Shown here one piece after another: positions 45,566-58,468 of a DNA stretch of 64,000 nucleotides; position 1 is the stretch's first letter, and every line of letters begins with the position of its first letter. Source of the stretch: Linyphia triangularis (taxonomy: Eukaryota; Arthropoda; Arachnida; Araneae; Linyphiidae); contig OZ021721.1 in NCBI GenBank assembly GCA_963978545.1, forward strand, positions 33,963,348 to 34,027,347. The letters run 5' to 3'. The notes beneath the pieces are model-generated. The model had not been told where the DNA came from. It ran no database searches and saw only the letters and a list, made by a program, of their open reading frames with translations. A program made the translations under genes and the position numbers.

Positions 45566-45897
45566 TATGTAACCTATGCTATGCTATGTCATTCTGGCCT
45601 ATACTTTGCTATGTCATTCTGGGATATACTACGATATGCTATGTCGTTCTGACTATACTATGCTATATTGACTAGAATATCCTATGCCATTATGTACTAT
45701 ACTATGCTATATTACGCCATTCTGGAAAATACTATACTACGCTACGTCATTCTTAACTATACTATGATAAGTCATCATGGGCTATACTATGATATACCAT
45801 CATGGGCTATACTATCCTATGCCATGTCATATATACTATGTCATGCCATGCCATACCACTAATATGCTATGCTACACTACTCTATACTACCTAATAA
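45566..45897. repeat. CTATG/CTATA-rich minisatellite
   Basis: Irregular tandem units of 30-45 bp built from TATACTATGCTAT, GTCATTCTGG and GTCATCATGGGCTATACTAT elements. An ORF (45668-45862) across it is a by-product of the repeat. Confidence 0.8.
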
Positions 45898-46564
45898 CCT
45901 TGTAGCATTTCATCTTTCAATAAGTCATATTCAGTATAAGAAACCCAAAAAAAACTTTTGAAAAGTAGAAAAACGCAAACCTCAAAAACACAAAAAACTT
46001 TCTTGCAATAAAAAAAAATCATAAACATGATGAAAATTTTCAGCAACAAACACAGTGATATCAAAAAAGGACAACCTTTGATTATAGCTCTTGGTTATGA
46101 CTCGCTTAAGAATGTACGCTAACTAAGTTTATTTTTAAAATTTAAGTTCCGTTCCCATAAAAATTTACGCTGCTTGAGGTTGGTGCCCTTCATAAGAATT
46201 TTAACAATGTTTGCGTCTAAACTAATTTATGGTTGCTTTCACGAATATTGGAGGAGATATGATTTCATTTGGATGGGTAGAAAATACAAAGTAATGTAAA
46301 TTTTCATGTTTACATAGATATTTTTCAAAATAATTTTCATTCAAAATAATAAATTTAAAATAATTTTAATAATTTTCAAAATAATATAGAGAAACTGTGC
46401 TCAAACGCTAGTATTTGAAACTTTATTAAGAATTTTTTAATTGCAAGAAACTGAAGTCTTTCTGGCAAGCTTTTGTTTGGTTGATAAATACATTTTGGAA
46501 AGTTTTTATTGTGTGGGGGTTTTTAAAGGTTAATGATTAAGACGGACTTCATAATGCTTCAAAC

Positions 46565-46933
46565 TGAGTTCGACGATACATTGCGTACCATAGTTATCTT
46601 GAAAATTGAAAAACTGGAAGTGTACCATTGATAGCATACCTGATGGTACCATAAACAATCAGAATTCGTCAAGACAAGCCCAACGACTCCCAACATGCCA
46701 TATTTATCTTGAAAATTGACAAATTGGAAGTGGTACTACCTATGGTATACTTAGTACCTTAAACATTCATAGTTTTTCAAGACATGCCCAACGACACTCA
46801 ACATGCCATATTTATCTCCAAAACTGACTAACCAGAAGTGGTACCACCTATGGTACACCTGATACCATGAATATTCATAATTCTTCAACGATACATTACA
46901 TGCCATAATCATCTTGAAAATTGACAAACCGGT
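46565..46933. repeat. About 97-110-bp tandem repeat, four units
   Basis: The core ATCTTGAAAATTGA recurs at 46596, 46706, 46814 (as ATCTCCAAAACTGA) and 46911. Units also share GGAAGTGGTACCACCTATGG and TTCAACGATACATTACATGC-type blocks. The array runs into the SINE-A related sequence on its right. Confidence 0.8.
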
Positions 46934-47074
46934 TGAATGCGGACGGCAGAAACTAAAATCGACCACGAACGAGTTATAGAAACTTGTGTAAAAGCCTCCT
47001 TTCAATGGCAACTCAATCCCCAAAACTTAATGCAATGCATTGTTATCGACAAAGAGCCTGTCTGTCAAGTTTCA

Positions 47075-47243
47075 GCTCGATTGGTTAGTTTGTACTCAGA
47101 ACAACCTATTTTTGTGCAAAATAACGACTAAACAGCCCGAGACTTACAGCTTAACGTGGGTTCCTAATCACAACGAATATCCTCACCAAACCCAGGAACA
47201 GAACCCGGTACCTTTAATATACAAGGCCACAGCGTTAATCCAA
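47075..47243 (-). mobile_element. SINE-A, reverse orientation (diverged)
   Basis: The reverse complement has a tRNA-like region with a worn B box (GGGTTCTGTTCCTGG), GTGATTAGGAACCCACGTTA and AGCTGTAAGTCTCGGG, matching SINE-A order. The tail TAGTCGTTATTTTGCACAAA parallels the copy at 19.2 kb. No clear target duplication. Confidence 0.65.
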
Positions 47244-47689
47244 TTGAAATTTTATTCTAATAAATTGTTACAAATAAATAATAAAAGCTTTTTACAGTCA
47301 AATTATTTTTCAATAGAAATTATTTTGATTATACCAAGCATTATTTTGGTTCACATAATAACCAATTGATATTTGAACGCATTTAAAATAGTTTCTTAAC
47401 TAAAATTTTTAAATTCCTTATGAAGTTATAATTTTGATGATATACGATTCTACGATTTCATTTTACATCGGAAATTAAACAAAATCGACACATCTTTAAA
47501 AACGAATTCCATTTATTCAAATTCCATTGGCCAATCGCAATGCGTGTTTATTTAGTCCCGCTGTAATTAATTGACTGTGACGTCATCTCGCATAACCTCC
47601 ACATTTATACTTTGTATTCAGTCCAGTATATGGCAATAAAATAAGATTATTTACATTCTTCATTTGGTTGAACTCCCGGCTGGGTTGGT

Positions 47690-47857
47690 TGGTTATTATC
47701 AGATTATCTGGCGCCGTCAGCAACACGAAGGCTATAATGCACAGAAACATTCGTCATTTGATAAGCCAACATTTACAAACACCCATGCCTTACACGGGAC
47801 TCGAACCCGTAACCTCGTGGTCTAGAAGCTAGCACGCTAACCACTATACCGTTTGGT
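47690..47857 (-). mobile_element. SINE-B, reverse orientation
   Basis: The reverse complement starts AAACGGTATAGTGGTTAGCG, B box ACGGGTTCGAGTCCCG, tail CAGAAACAT-variant through GGCGCCAGATAATCTGATAA to ACCAACC. The flanks CTCCCGGCTGGG and TCTCGGCTGGGA are near-identical and may be the target duplication. Confidence 0.8.
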
Positions 47858-49066
47858 CGGCAAATCTCGGCTGGGAGTGGAAAGGAAGGACTTTGTGCAC
47901 TAGCACCTGCCTCCGCGTACAAATGTGAGAGAACCAACTTGAGGGTAACCAACCAGGTTGAGGTAAAAAAAAAAAGAAGAAAAAGGGGGGGGGGGGTTGA
48001 TGTTGCCATTTCAATGCTTTCTCCGGGTGAGGATGTGGATCAGAGAGCGGGCTTCCAGCGGGAAAAGTTTGACATCAAAAAGTTTTGTTTGCCGGATTTT
48101 TTTTTCCTTTATTTTCCTCTTTTCTTCCACATTCTTCATTTTTCAACCACGATTTCCCGAAAATAAAATGTTTTTGAAAGTTACGCACTCTAAATTGTTA
48201 TACAGTTCAAATAACACATCCATTTTGTAGAAAACATATTCCTCCTTAATTCTGTCTCTCCGAAAACTAAATTATTTCAATTTTAAAGGTGCTATAAGCC
48301 ATATAATTATAGCCCGATTCGTTCAGGCTATACTGTAACATTACGATCATTATCTGTTACCCTAACATGTCGGACAAACTAACGCCGAAACAATGACAAA
48401 CCTGTTTTCTGCGACTTGGCTAGATATCTGAACCTCAATTACAAGCTGATCGCCTCTATCTATCGCCTGATTATGAAACGAAAAAAGTGGTTTTAAATTA
48501 ATTAAAAATAAAAAGAATTATTTAATGAAGTTCAAACAAGCGTAAGATTTTAAGTTGAAACATTCCGTCTCATATAATTTAATCCGTTTGAAGATCTATA
48601 GATTAGTGAGGTCTGGACGTTTGTCTAAGTTTTTAAATCTAAAACGGGCAAGTATTCGACTTTTTTTCGTTTTAGAAATTTCAATATTTTTTTCCTCCGT
48701 TGGTTTTTTATCTTAGGTACTCAATTTTTTTTAGTTTAAATGATATTGCCAAGACGAATCTATAGTATTTTGTGTATAATTAAGAAAAGAAAATAGTCAG
48801 TTTCGACTTTTTGGTTGGAAGTTGAGCAGAGAATAAATACTTACTGTCGTTTCTGTCTTTTTAAGGCTGGCAGCGAAACGACCGTTTCGTCTGATGTGAT
48901 AGCAAAACCTTAGATATAGAGAAATATAAATATGAGAGACACAGATAGATGAATATATATTAAAAATGAAACCTTAATAATATATAAAGGGGAAGAATTG
49001 TGTTAGCTTGCATGACACACTCATTCTATTCAACGTTCTTTGAAACAACAAAACCCAGAAGTCCTA
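47858..49066. other. Unassigned, with a GC-richer block
   Basis: The block 47.86-48.10 kb (including a G-run at 47985-47996 and CTCCGGGTGAGGATGTGGAT) is compositionally distinct but reads open in no convincing frame. The rest is AT-rich. Confidence 0.4.
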
Positions 49067-49440
49067 TCCCCACCTACAATCCTAGGGAACAAAATAAAAT
49101 GTTTAATTCAATGGATCTTAAATTATGATCATATCCCCTTTTATCTTATATTATCATTTGACCATCTTAACTATCAAAAACAAATTGAAATTGAGTCCCC
49201 GATAATCTATATTAGTCAAGATACTTATAGAAAAAAAAACTATTCGAATTGGTTCAGTAGATCTCAAGTTTTAATCATATCGCCTTTCACCACCTATCTT
49301 CGATTTCCCCACCAGTTCCTGATATTCCGTATTAGTTAATATGCCTATAGAAAAAAAAATCAGTTGAAAATGATTCAATTACATCAACTTTCTATCTTCG
49401 ATTTCACCACCAGTTTCTGATATTCTGGATTAGTTAACCC
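49067..49440. repeat. About 100-125-bp tandem repeat, three diverged units
   Basis: GATAATCTATATTAGTCAAG (49201), CCGTATTAGTTAATATGCCT (49327) and CTGGATTAGTTAACCC (49426) mark successive unit ends. Between them lie ATAGAAAAAAAA, AATTGGTTCAGTAGATC-like and TATCTTCGATTTC(C/A)CCACCAG blocks. Confidence 0.65.
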
Positions 49441-50027
49441 ATTAAAGAAGACTTTTAAATGGATAAACATTTATTATTTTTAACTTTTACCATGTTTATT
49501 TAGATCATTTAAGGTATATTTTGAATTTTCCAGATTTTTTGGAAACTTATTTTTATTGTTTTTAAAAAAACACTAAGTGGAACCACAATCGCAATTTATT
49601 AGCAAAGAAAAAACTAAAATTTCGATCGGCAAGTTTTCTCGCCAACCATCGTTTAAGTGTTAAAATACCTATCGAAACAAATTTAGTTGAAAGTGATTCT
49701 ATAAAAGTACACGGCTTTTCTAAAATATAATGACAGTTAGAGGGGGTCGAAATAAGTAGATTTTGTAATGGAAAGTGTATGTCCAAAACACACGTTGAGG
49801 TGTTAGAGAGCGTGTTTTGATTGTATCTGAAAGCGGCCCTTTCCATCTCCTTTACCGTATCACTTACAAAAAGGTAAACGCGTATTTGTAAATTAATCAC
49901 CATATTTGCCACAATTTCTTACCAAGTTCCCTTGCACCACGCACCTCCACATGACGCAGAACTCTCATTTTTTACTACTTGAAAAGCGCCATTTCCGCAC
50001 ACACATTCCATTGCAAAATATTGTTAC
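49441..50027. other. Unassigned flank of the solo LTR
   Basis: A minus-strand 116-codon ORF (49562-49912) has no recognisable domain; because the LTR just downstream has matching target duplications on both sides, this is probably host flank, not retroelement interior. Confidence 0.35.
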
Positions 50028-50031
50028 ACGA

Positions 50032-50478
50032 ATTTTCTGTATAAAGTTGTAAATAGTAACCTATTACTTTAAAATTATGTTGTAATTTATTTTATCTTAT
50101 TTTATTTATTAACAGCGATAATACAGGTTAGAACAAGGTGGAAAAACACCTAATGCAATCGCGAAATTTCGAGATGTTTCTTTTTTCGACGAATTGGCTG
50201 GATATTTCGAGAAGGTTCTCATGCGGCTGTATAAATTGGACCGCAGCTAAAATCGGGACAGTTTGACTTTGGAACTCGATGAAAGCTGAACGCTTTGAGT
50301 GTGCCTGACCTGAATTATCACTGAATTCGAAATTGTTGTTACTGAAGCTTGTGCTGCAGCTTGGTAGTGATTGCGCTGTTCTTCGATTAAATTTTGTGTG
50401 CCTTTGAAGAGTGAATATATAATTGTTTTTATCCAATAAAAACTTTGACATCATTGCCTCTGCAGAAAATTCACAACA
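50032..50478 (-). mobile_element. Solo LTR (gypsy-like), 447 bp
   Basis: In reverse complement it begins TGTTGTGAATTTTCTGC and ends in GTGTAACA (TG...CA), flanked on both sides by ATAT (50028-50031 and 50479-50482). It aligns over its length with the + strand copy at 61784-62247 (shared GAGGCAATGATG, CACAAGCTTCAG, CCAGCCAATTC, AATAAAATAAGATAAAA blocks). A 108-codon ORF crossing it is not a separate gene. No internal region, primer-binding site or second LTR adjoins, as expected after LTR-LTR recombination. Confidence 0.8.
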
Positions 50479-50482
50479 ATAT

Positions 50483-52088
50483 GCTTATTTTGATCCCCTC
50501 TAAATGCCTTCAAATTTTTGCCAGATATTTTTCAAAGTTTCATGCATATGGTAACCTTTCACTTGTGTCGAAGGTCAATTGAACAAAACTTAAGCTTGAT
50601 TTGAATTAAAGAGTAATATTGTATTAAAGCGAACAAGCAGACACTCTTCTTTATGTATAGAATACATGATTAATTCAAATCTAATTTAGTTCTCATTATA
50701 TAAATATAATCATGACATCATTATAAAGAAAGAATTTTTGCACATATTTCTATATTTTTTAGGTAAAATATATGTATTTAAATTACTTATAGCAGTTTTA
50801 ATTTTTTACTTTGTAAAAGTATATCAGAATTACGAATATTTTAATTCTTCTAAAAAGTTTTAACAACAAAATTATTCGAATCCCTACTTATTTGCAAGAA
50901 TTTAAAATAGAACCTGTAAAAAAAATTTATAAAGTTCCATTAATTAAATTGTAGGAGGAGAACAGTCGAAGAGAGTATAATTGTTTTCGAAATTTTTTAA
51001 AGTTATGATTTTATTATTAAGTAACTTCGAAAATTCTATTTGTATGAAATGTTCTGCTTTACAAATTGTGACTTGTACAGACAAAATCAATTTCAAGCAA
51101 CATTTTATTCAATAATGACATCATATTACATAACTTCTGAAATTATTATTGTATTACCATGCCTTTATACAAATTTCTTAATTTTAGTTCTTTTATTGTT
51201 TAATATACGATTTAAATATTTACAAAATTGAAAGTTCCTAATCAGGCTTACTTTTATAAATAGACAATGTTGTTGTTGATATAAATACCAGGTAGTAAAC
51301 ACTTATTATAACTCAGTTTTTTTTAAGGCTTAAATTAAGCCTGTCACCGCATATTAAACACCAGGAAAATAAACACTTATTATATTCTCAAAGTTAGGAA
51401 AAGCTAAAATTTATCCTAGAAACTTTAACTTCCTTTGCAATGAGAATTTACGTGCCATAACAACAAATTATTTTCATTCAAAGCTGGAAAATTTGCATTA
51501 TAAAGTCACACACACGAATACCAAACTAATTAAATTTTTATTTCCAACAATTCAAAAACTAATTACGCTCGATAAAAATCAATTCTCTGCGGTAAAAATA
51601 TGCTTAAAACTAATAAAAAATTCTTATTTATTTAAATTACTTCAAGGGCTGTAATAAAGACTGAAAATAAGCAGATATCCGTTTTAAACGTGACTTATTT
51701 TTATTTTAATGTATTTTGAATTCAGTCAATTTTAAATTACTATTTAGAAGGCAAATTCACTAAAATAACCGTTTTTGAAATAGACTAGATACTGCATCAT
51801 ATATGATAATTCTTTATTCATCACTCATCAAAGCCAATAAAGTATTTCAACCAAGAAGCGGACAGAGAATTAAATAACAATCTATGCATATTTCAACGAT
51901 CTCTCGGTTGCATAATAATAAATTCTTATATTTAGATATTTAGTTAAACTGTTTGTGTAATTTAATCTTTGACTTGACCTTACCTAAAATGAAAGCATTT
52001 GAATGCATATTTATTTTCATAGAAATCTTAGTTCCTTTTTCGTGGGGTTCTGACGACCCTAAGTAATTTCAAGAACATTAACTAGGGA
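50483..52088. other. No recognisable gene
   Basis: AT-rich. Two weakly repeated ATAAACACTTATTAT-type segments occur near 51.29 and 51.37 kb. Confidence 0.45.
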
Positions 52089-52810
52089 AGAGTAGGGAAC
52101 CTTGAGCATAGGGACAACTTGAACCATTAGCATTTATTCTTTTAATTTTATTTTCGGACATTAGATTTCACCACAGTACTCTAAACTAGAACCAAATATT
52201 TGATTAATGCAAACATCATTTATTTCTCTGTTTGCTGCCATTGTAGAAGGTTCTGTTTAAGGTATGTGTATTTAAATATCCAGTGTTCTGTAAAAGTGCT
52301 CATCCTAAGTGTTCAATGTTAATCCTATGTTCAGTTAAAAGACATTTATCACTTATGTTAGTTTGCAGTGGTATTTCACATGGGTTCAACCTGCCGCTCC
52401 TGAAGGTTCAACTACCCCACCCAAAGAGACACATTGAACCATTTCATATAATGTTTTAAAAATAAGTTTTCTCTACATGCCTGATGCAATGCCAACCAAA
52501 CGGTATAGTGGTTAGCATACTAGCTTCTAAACCGCGAGGGTGCGGTTTCGAGTCCCGTGTAAGGCATGGTTGTTTGCAAATGTATGTTGGCTTGTCAAAT
52601 AACGAATGTTTCGGCGCATTATAGCCCTCGTGTTGCTGACGGAGCCAGATAATCTGAAAACAACCAACCAGCTTGATGCAATAATTAATTGTATTTCTAG
52701 TTTTCATTTATACTAATATAATAAAGTTTTTTTTTTACAACATGAGATTTTTAATATTTTACAATAGTTTTGAAGGCAAATGCAATAATATCCCCATTTT
52801 CCCCTACTCT
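52089..52810. mobile_element. Non-autonomous DNA transposon split by a SINE
   Basis: The inverted ends AGAGTAGGG (52089-52097) and CCCCTACTCT (52801-52810) bracket a non-coding body with repeated GTTCAA-type motifs on both sides (AACTTGAACCATTAGC; GGGTTCAACCTGCCGC; ACATTGAACCATTTC). A complete SINE-B sits inside. The superfamily and target duplication are unclear. Confidence 0.5.
52491..52673 (+). mobile_element. SINE-B with 9-bp target duplication
   Basis: AAACGGTATAGTGGTTAGCA (A box), GTGCGGTTTCGAGTCCCG (B box) and the full SINE-B tail to ACAACCAACCA. TGATGCAAT flanks it at 52482-52490 and 52674-52682. Confidence 0.85.
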
Positions 52811-55244
52811 CTACACAAAATATATTTATTAATGTCAGTATTTACAAATCGAAATGAATATCGTTTGTGTAAAATAAAAATACATTAGAATTATTAAAGG
52901 GTTTTCAATGATTTTTAAGTATAATAATAAATTCTCAACTGTTTAAAAATAATTTTTGAAGAAAATATGCAATTCATACACAGCATAATTGTTTTCTTGT
53001 CTAATGCTTTATTAAAATATAATTCCTCTAATGAATTTAGAAAAAAAATTATTAAAAAAAGTTAGAAACACATTTCCCTTTCCTCACTCACAGTTATTTA
53101 AAAGAAGATAAGCATTTTAAAAGAAAACTTTGAAGCTTCTTTACTGCTAGAAAAATAAGCAAAATAAGTTGAAATCAACATAACAATTTTGAATTAAATA
53201 CTCTACAAATAATGTCTTTATTAAAAAAATGTAACGCTTGCTTTTTTCTAATTGGCGCTGATTTGACATTTTTTTTCATTTGTAAATCATTAAAAAGATG
53301 CCCCTTAGTGGAGCAAGAGTAATTTGTAAGTTGCAAAATAAGAGGAATTTTCCTTTTAAATATCTCAGCATTGAGATAATTGGAAATAATTGAAATGGTA
53401 TGTAAACAAAATTCGTAAACAGAACGGTTTAATTTCTAATTAAATATATTCGGGTTTCAGTAGGATAATATTATAATTTTGTGAATAAAAAAGAATTTTT
53501 ACAAATTTTTATTTATATTGCAGATATTAGAGCATAAAAATTAATTGAAGTTCTGTAAATTATCAAAATTAGCAATAAATCATCAAAGCACAATAAATTT
53601 TCTGAATAGGTGATAATTCCTCCAAGTTTTCCATATTTTCATAATTAAATTGAAGCAAACCTAGGTGAAAATGCAAGGTGTTTGTAATTAAAGTTCCACT
53701 GTTTAAGAGTTGTCTGTATGCAGCTGTAATCAACAGATCTTCCTAAGACTGCTACTTTCGATTACTACTATAATCATGAAGACTTATATTTGAAGGAAAC
53801 AAATAAAGATCAATTGCAATTTTTACAACCAAATTGAAATATGACACTTTAAGGACTTATATGGGTACACTTTACAGGCCAAATTTTAACTGTAAAATTT
53901 GAATTCAGATCAAAAAGGAAACATTCAAATAAAGCTTTGTAATTATCTCTTATAATTTATTGTTTTAAAAGCATCATTTGAGAAAATTTCATTATTTTAT
54001 AAAATATTAATTTTTATATAATTATTAAAATAATGTAATATTTTAAAAGTTTTGTAGATCATTTTGTTGTGATCTTAGTAGTACTTACACAAAGTTTATA
54101 AAAATCTATTGAAAACTACAAGCCAAAGTCTTCTCTAAACAGGAGAACTCTAATTACGAATACCCTGTATACTGAAATCAATAGCCTTATGAAAAATGAA
54201 TCCTGAAAATTTTAATTAGCAGTTTTAATTGCAAGCCAATAAATCACCAAACTTTCTCTTTTTTAACAAGTAATGTTTTTCAACTAATAATTTGAAGTAA
54301 TATTTTGGTTTTTCAATCAAGCGTTTTGACTATTTGTCCATTATTAATTTAACCATTCCAATAACTACCAATGTCGATCACATACTACAAATTCAGTATA
54401 GGTTTTTGTAAACTGTCGACATACATTTTAAGATAAATATCAATCAGTGCTAAAATATACTTAATGTTTTGCTGACTATATATCTTAGTACCCTAATAAA
54501 CTTACCATATTTGACGAAACTCAATAAATGTACTTACTATGAAAAATTCCGTTTCTGGTTTTCTTTTCCCTTACGAGTCCTCTGTTAACTTCATCAAGTC
54601 GGAATATTTTGTAAAATAATGTTTCTTGAAAAATGAGTCAAAGAAGTTTTATATTTTGGAAGTCACATAACTATAGCTTTAATAGTAAAATTGGAGGGTT
54701 TTTTATAGCATAGTTGAATGAGTCCCCAGATAAAAATCTCAATAAAAATCTCAATCCCGTGAAAATGTTATGCTTCAAGAATTCTAAGTTATGGATGCAT
54801 TTAAAATCCTAGCATTCGAAAAACGATTGAAACAGATGGGCACACAACCACTAAGTATGTGCTATAACTATTCATGATAGAAACCCTGCCAAATGAACCT
54901 GCAAATGTCGACAAACTTTCAAGCTAAACTATACGTATTTTTTTACGACAAAAAAAAATTCAAATTTTTAAAATCGATATAATAGAATACATTCCTGCAG
55001 AACGCTTTCTGAACCTAAAAACAGACAAACATTTACTTTTGGTGCTTTAGGGATATAGTCAAAACTAGTTTTATATTATAGAATTTTAAATTATGTGGCT
55101 TTTGAAGAAAGAACTATCAATCATGTAATAAAGATTGTATTCTTTTAAAATTATTATTGTAATTAATTTGCTTAATGTTGAAACCGCCCATGTCAATTTT
55201 TTAGGGTTCCAGATACGAAGTTATAAACCTGGAACACTTAATCC
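52811..55244. other. Long featureless AT-rich stretch
   Basis: No ORF, RNA gene, tandem array or transposon end that I can support. Confidence 0.5.
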
Positions 55245-55248
55245 TTAA

Positions 55249-56182
55249 CTCTTGGTTAGTGACGTGTTTGACAAATGTCCCCCACAAAAATTGTTTTATC
55301 AATTTCTCGATAGATAGCAGCCCATGATCAAAGCCCGTCCCAGCACCTTTCTATATAACCTTGACGTTTCCCTACGTGTATTCATTCAGTTCCATGCGTG
55401 TACTCAGACGACACAGAACCTATTTAGTAGATGTTTGTTCCCCACGCAACCATCCCTATATTCTAATTTTGGTAGGTAATCTAAAAAAAAATTTATTTTT
55501 ATTATAGTTTTATGTTTTGTGAGGGACATGTTATTTTTTATTATATGATTTGACTAACACATTATTTCTCAGCAATAAAAAAAATATGCAATTTTTTTGC
55601 GTGAATTCACTTTTTTTTTCCCTTCTTTCCCCCCCCCCCCCCTTTTTATTTTTTTCTTCTTTTTTTTAAAGATTTCAAGTAATACTGAAAATGAAAAACG
55701 GTGACAAATGGGTCTGTAAGGACTATTTAATTCAGATTGAAATATGTGTAAATTGTCCACATGTTGAAGAGGACAATGAATGACTTTTTATGATAAAATT
55801 TATTTCTATGTCTTATATAATTGTTTTTATACTATTATAAATGTAAATTCATACTTTCATAATAATTTTATCAACAATGTTTAATGGGATTATGCTTATA
55901 ATGTTTTTAAAACTATTTTAAAAATAAATATGAATCTACAGAAAGTTCATTTCAATAAAAATATTTTTTTTTCCAAGTTATTTTACAAATACGTTTTGAT
56001 TTTTACCTTATTCTGCTCAATAATGTTGTGTTTTTAATTAAAATACCCACTTACTTTGATATTTGGTCATGAATCTAATGTTATGTACGAAAATTTGAAT
56101 TTGTGGAACAATTTGAATTTGGGGGGCATACGTCCCCCACTTGACTAACCGCGAGACAAAAGGTCGCGCGACTAACCAAGGG
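55249..56182 (+). mobile_element. piggyBac-like (TTAA) non-autonomous element, 934 bp
   Basis: TTAA at 55245-55248 and 56183-56186. The left end is CTCTTGGTTAGTGACGTG and the inverted right end is CCCTTGGTTAGTCGCGCG. Subterminal CCCCCAC-type blocks are near both ends. The left part has a TATATAAC box (55352) and ATTCAGTTCC (55382) that may be a relic promoter. There is no transposase ORF. Ends match the truncated element at 38869-39130. Confidence 0.8.
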
Positions 56183-56186
56183 TTAA

Positions 56187-56789
56187 ATGCTTATTGCTGA
56201 CATTGTCTACATTCCTTAAATGCATTGTGATGTAGATCTGCATTGTATGTTTAAAACCTCATATCTCTTTATGTAGCAACCTTTGCATAGTGTTTTTGTT
56301 TTTTTTAATAAAAATATTTTATCGTTTCTGAACACAACTGGAATCTTTGACAGTAAATCTCTTTATCGGTGAAAATTTTTATGGTCGGGGGCACTGTTGG
56401 CTGAGTACAATTTCCATTCGACGGGTGTTACGAATTTTATAATTTATATAAAGAGTAATAAAAACACACAGGGAAAATTGTTTTCGGATTGATACAAAAG
56501 GTAAAAGTAACGAATAATATTTATATTTTACTGATAAATGTATGCAAGTTAAATGTAGCTTTTTTTTTTTTTTTTTGGTTATGTAAAAATACATCAATAT
56601 GCAAAAACAAATACACATGTCAAAGAACATCACAACAAATTTTCCCTCATCGACCCTTCCTTTAAATGAAATATTTCAATTTTAAAACTTTTCATCAACA
56701 TTTTAAAACTCCCATAGTATTTTATCCAGCATTGGACGAGATTCGCCAATAACGGTAACAAAAGTCGATTTACAACTGTCTACATCTGG
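56187..56789. other. No recognisable gene
   Basis: AT-rich with a T-run (56563-56577). Confidence 0.45.
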
Positions 56790-57770
56790 ATGTCGAGTGC
56801 TATTGGTCAGTATTGGTGTGCTACTGGTGTGCTCATCAAAAAACTTTTTGACGAAAACTTCCTAAAGGATGTTATCCATATCCTAACTTTTATATCCTAT
56901 AGAACTTTTCGTGTTCACATTACCAAATGTTGTCTTCATTCCCCAGTGAAACATATTTGCTCCCTTGTTGTTTAACGCCTATATCAATGACTATCCAAAA
57001 CTATTTGACTCCATAATGGCACAATTTGCTGATGACTCTGCTTTACTTTGTACATCAAAATAAGGCTACAGAGCATTGATTTAGTCGAAGAGTGGCGTGA
57101 AAAGAACGTATTAAAATCAGTGTCCAAAAATCCCAATCAGTCCTCATCAGAAGACACCATACCAGAAAACAAATTACATCTAAAATTGAAATCTGTGGCA
57201 ACCACATTGAATTCGTCAAACACACCAAGTACCTCGTCGTATATCTCGACGAAACATTAACATTCAAAATATGCACCAAACAAGCCATTAAAAAGGCGAC
57301 TCTCGCCTTAATTTCATTGAATCCCACATTATGAGCGAAAGGTAAAAAACTAGCCTAAAGACTGAAATTTTATTTTATAAATCAATTATTAAACCCGTCC
57401 TTCTGTACACCTGCCCTTCGTGGAAAGCAGCAAAGAGAATTGACCGGGGGGAAAATGCAAACACTCAAAACAAAGTAGCTAAAAAAATGACCAACGCACC
57501 CTAATATGTGCTTAACAAGATTAATCAGAGAGACATAGGCCTAGACTCAATTGATAATTATATTTTAACTATGTCGCACAAATATCATAGAAAATTGTAA
57601 ATAGCGTTCACCTCCACATCAGAGCCATCATTGATTATACTCAATGATAGCTTTAATGTCCCCTACCTAAATAATGCCCTAGAACAGTTCCTCATGATCC
57701 ACCATTGTCAATTGTCATGAACACTTAGTATTTAACCTCACCAAGCAACGATTGCAACATTTCATGATTG
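56790..57770 (+). pseudogene. Jockey-like LINE ORF2 remnant (RT region)
   Basis: Decayed RT in several frames: TGVLIKKLFDENFLKDVIHI and RTFRVHI (after motif A), APLLFNAYINDYP, then AQFADDSALLCTSK (motif C, 57018-57059), a worn FVKHTKYLVVYLDETLTF (thumb entry), and IIKPVLLYTCPSWKAAKR (57387-57435). Order and spacing match Jockey-type ORF2 and differ from the intact element at 13-15.7 kb in sequence, so this is another family. It has many stops; the endonuclease is missing. Confidence 0.7.
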
Positions 57771-58466
57771 CATTTTTGATTTATTAATTTGTTTCCCTTT
57801 AATTCATTATATAGGCCATACAAGTTTGCGACCTGTATTTGTATTTAAAATGTATTTTTATTCAAAAATATCTTTTAATTTATTGACACAGCCATGACAA
57901 ATACTCCCCATCTTTTAATGTGCTTTCTTGTACCCTCATTTAGTACGAGCATCTGTATAGCCTTCACCTCTTTAAATATCCACATCGGGATTGGCCAGTG
58001 TCGAGCCGATATTGGCCAGCGGATTTGTGCTAGAGGTCTCCCAAACACTTTATGAAAATTGGTCAAAAATTAACATAATTGCACTATAGGACATAGAGGC
58101 AAATTAAGCATAATGATGACGCAGAAAAACATTGCAATTGTTCCAAAAGTAAAATAAATATTTAATCAATAAATGGTAATCAAATACTTTTCAGTAAAAT
58201 TAACTTATTAAAGAAAGGAAAGTACTACTATTTAAGTTTTTTTCACACTTATATAATTCTGTTTCACAATCTCCTGCCATTATGTTAATTCCTTCTCTTT
58301 TTCTTTTTTTCTGGAAGACGGCTTACGTAAATAAACTGTTTTAATTTGATTACGGATAATACAGTTATTTCTTCTGTCTTGATAAATTTACCACTCTGCC
58401 GAATAAATTCTTATCGAGTATTGTCAGTAGTGCACTACTTCTTTACCTATAAGATTTGAAAAGTAA
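57771..58466. other. Unassigned; a GC-richer patch at 57.96-58.05 kb
   Basis: The patch contains an internal near-repeat (TTGGCCAGTGTCGAGCCGAT then TTGGCCAGCGG). It may be the end of an unknown element. The rest is AT-rich. Confidence 0.4.
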
Positions 58467-58468
58467 TA

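Noticed and set aside
45668..45862. 64-codon Tyr/Ile/Met-rich ORF
   Set aside because: A direct translation of the CTATG/CTATA minisatellite.
49562..49912. 116-codon minus-strand ORF next to the solo LTR, considered as retroelement Gag
   Set aside because: The adjacent LTR has ATAT on both sides, so this sequence is outside the element; no Gag, zinc-knuckle or protease motif is present.
50128..50454. 108-codon ORF on the minus strand
   Set aside because: It lies inside the solo LTR and is not preserved in the other copy in frame.
57875..58066. 63-codon minus-strand ORF over the GC-richer patch at 58.0 kb
   Set aside because: No recognisable domain; an internal near-repeat (TTGGCCAG) points to repetitive DNA, not a gene.
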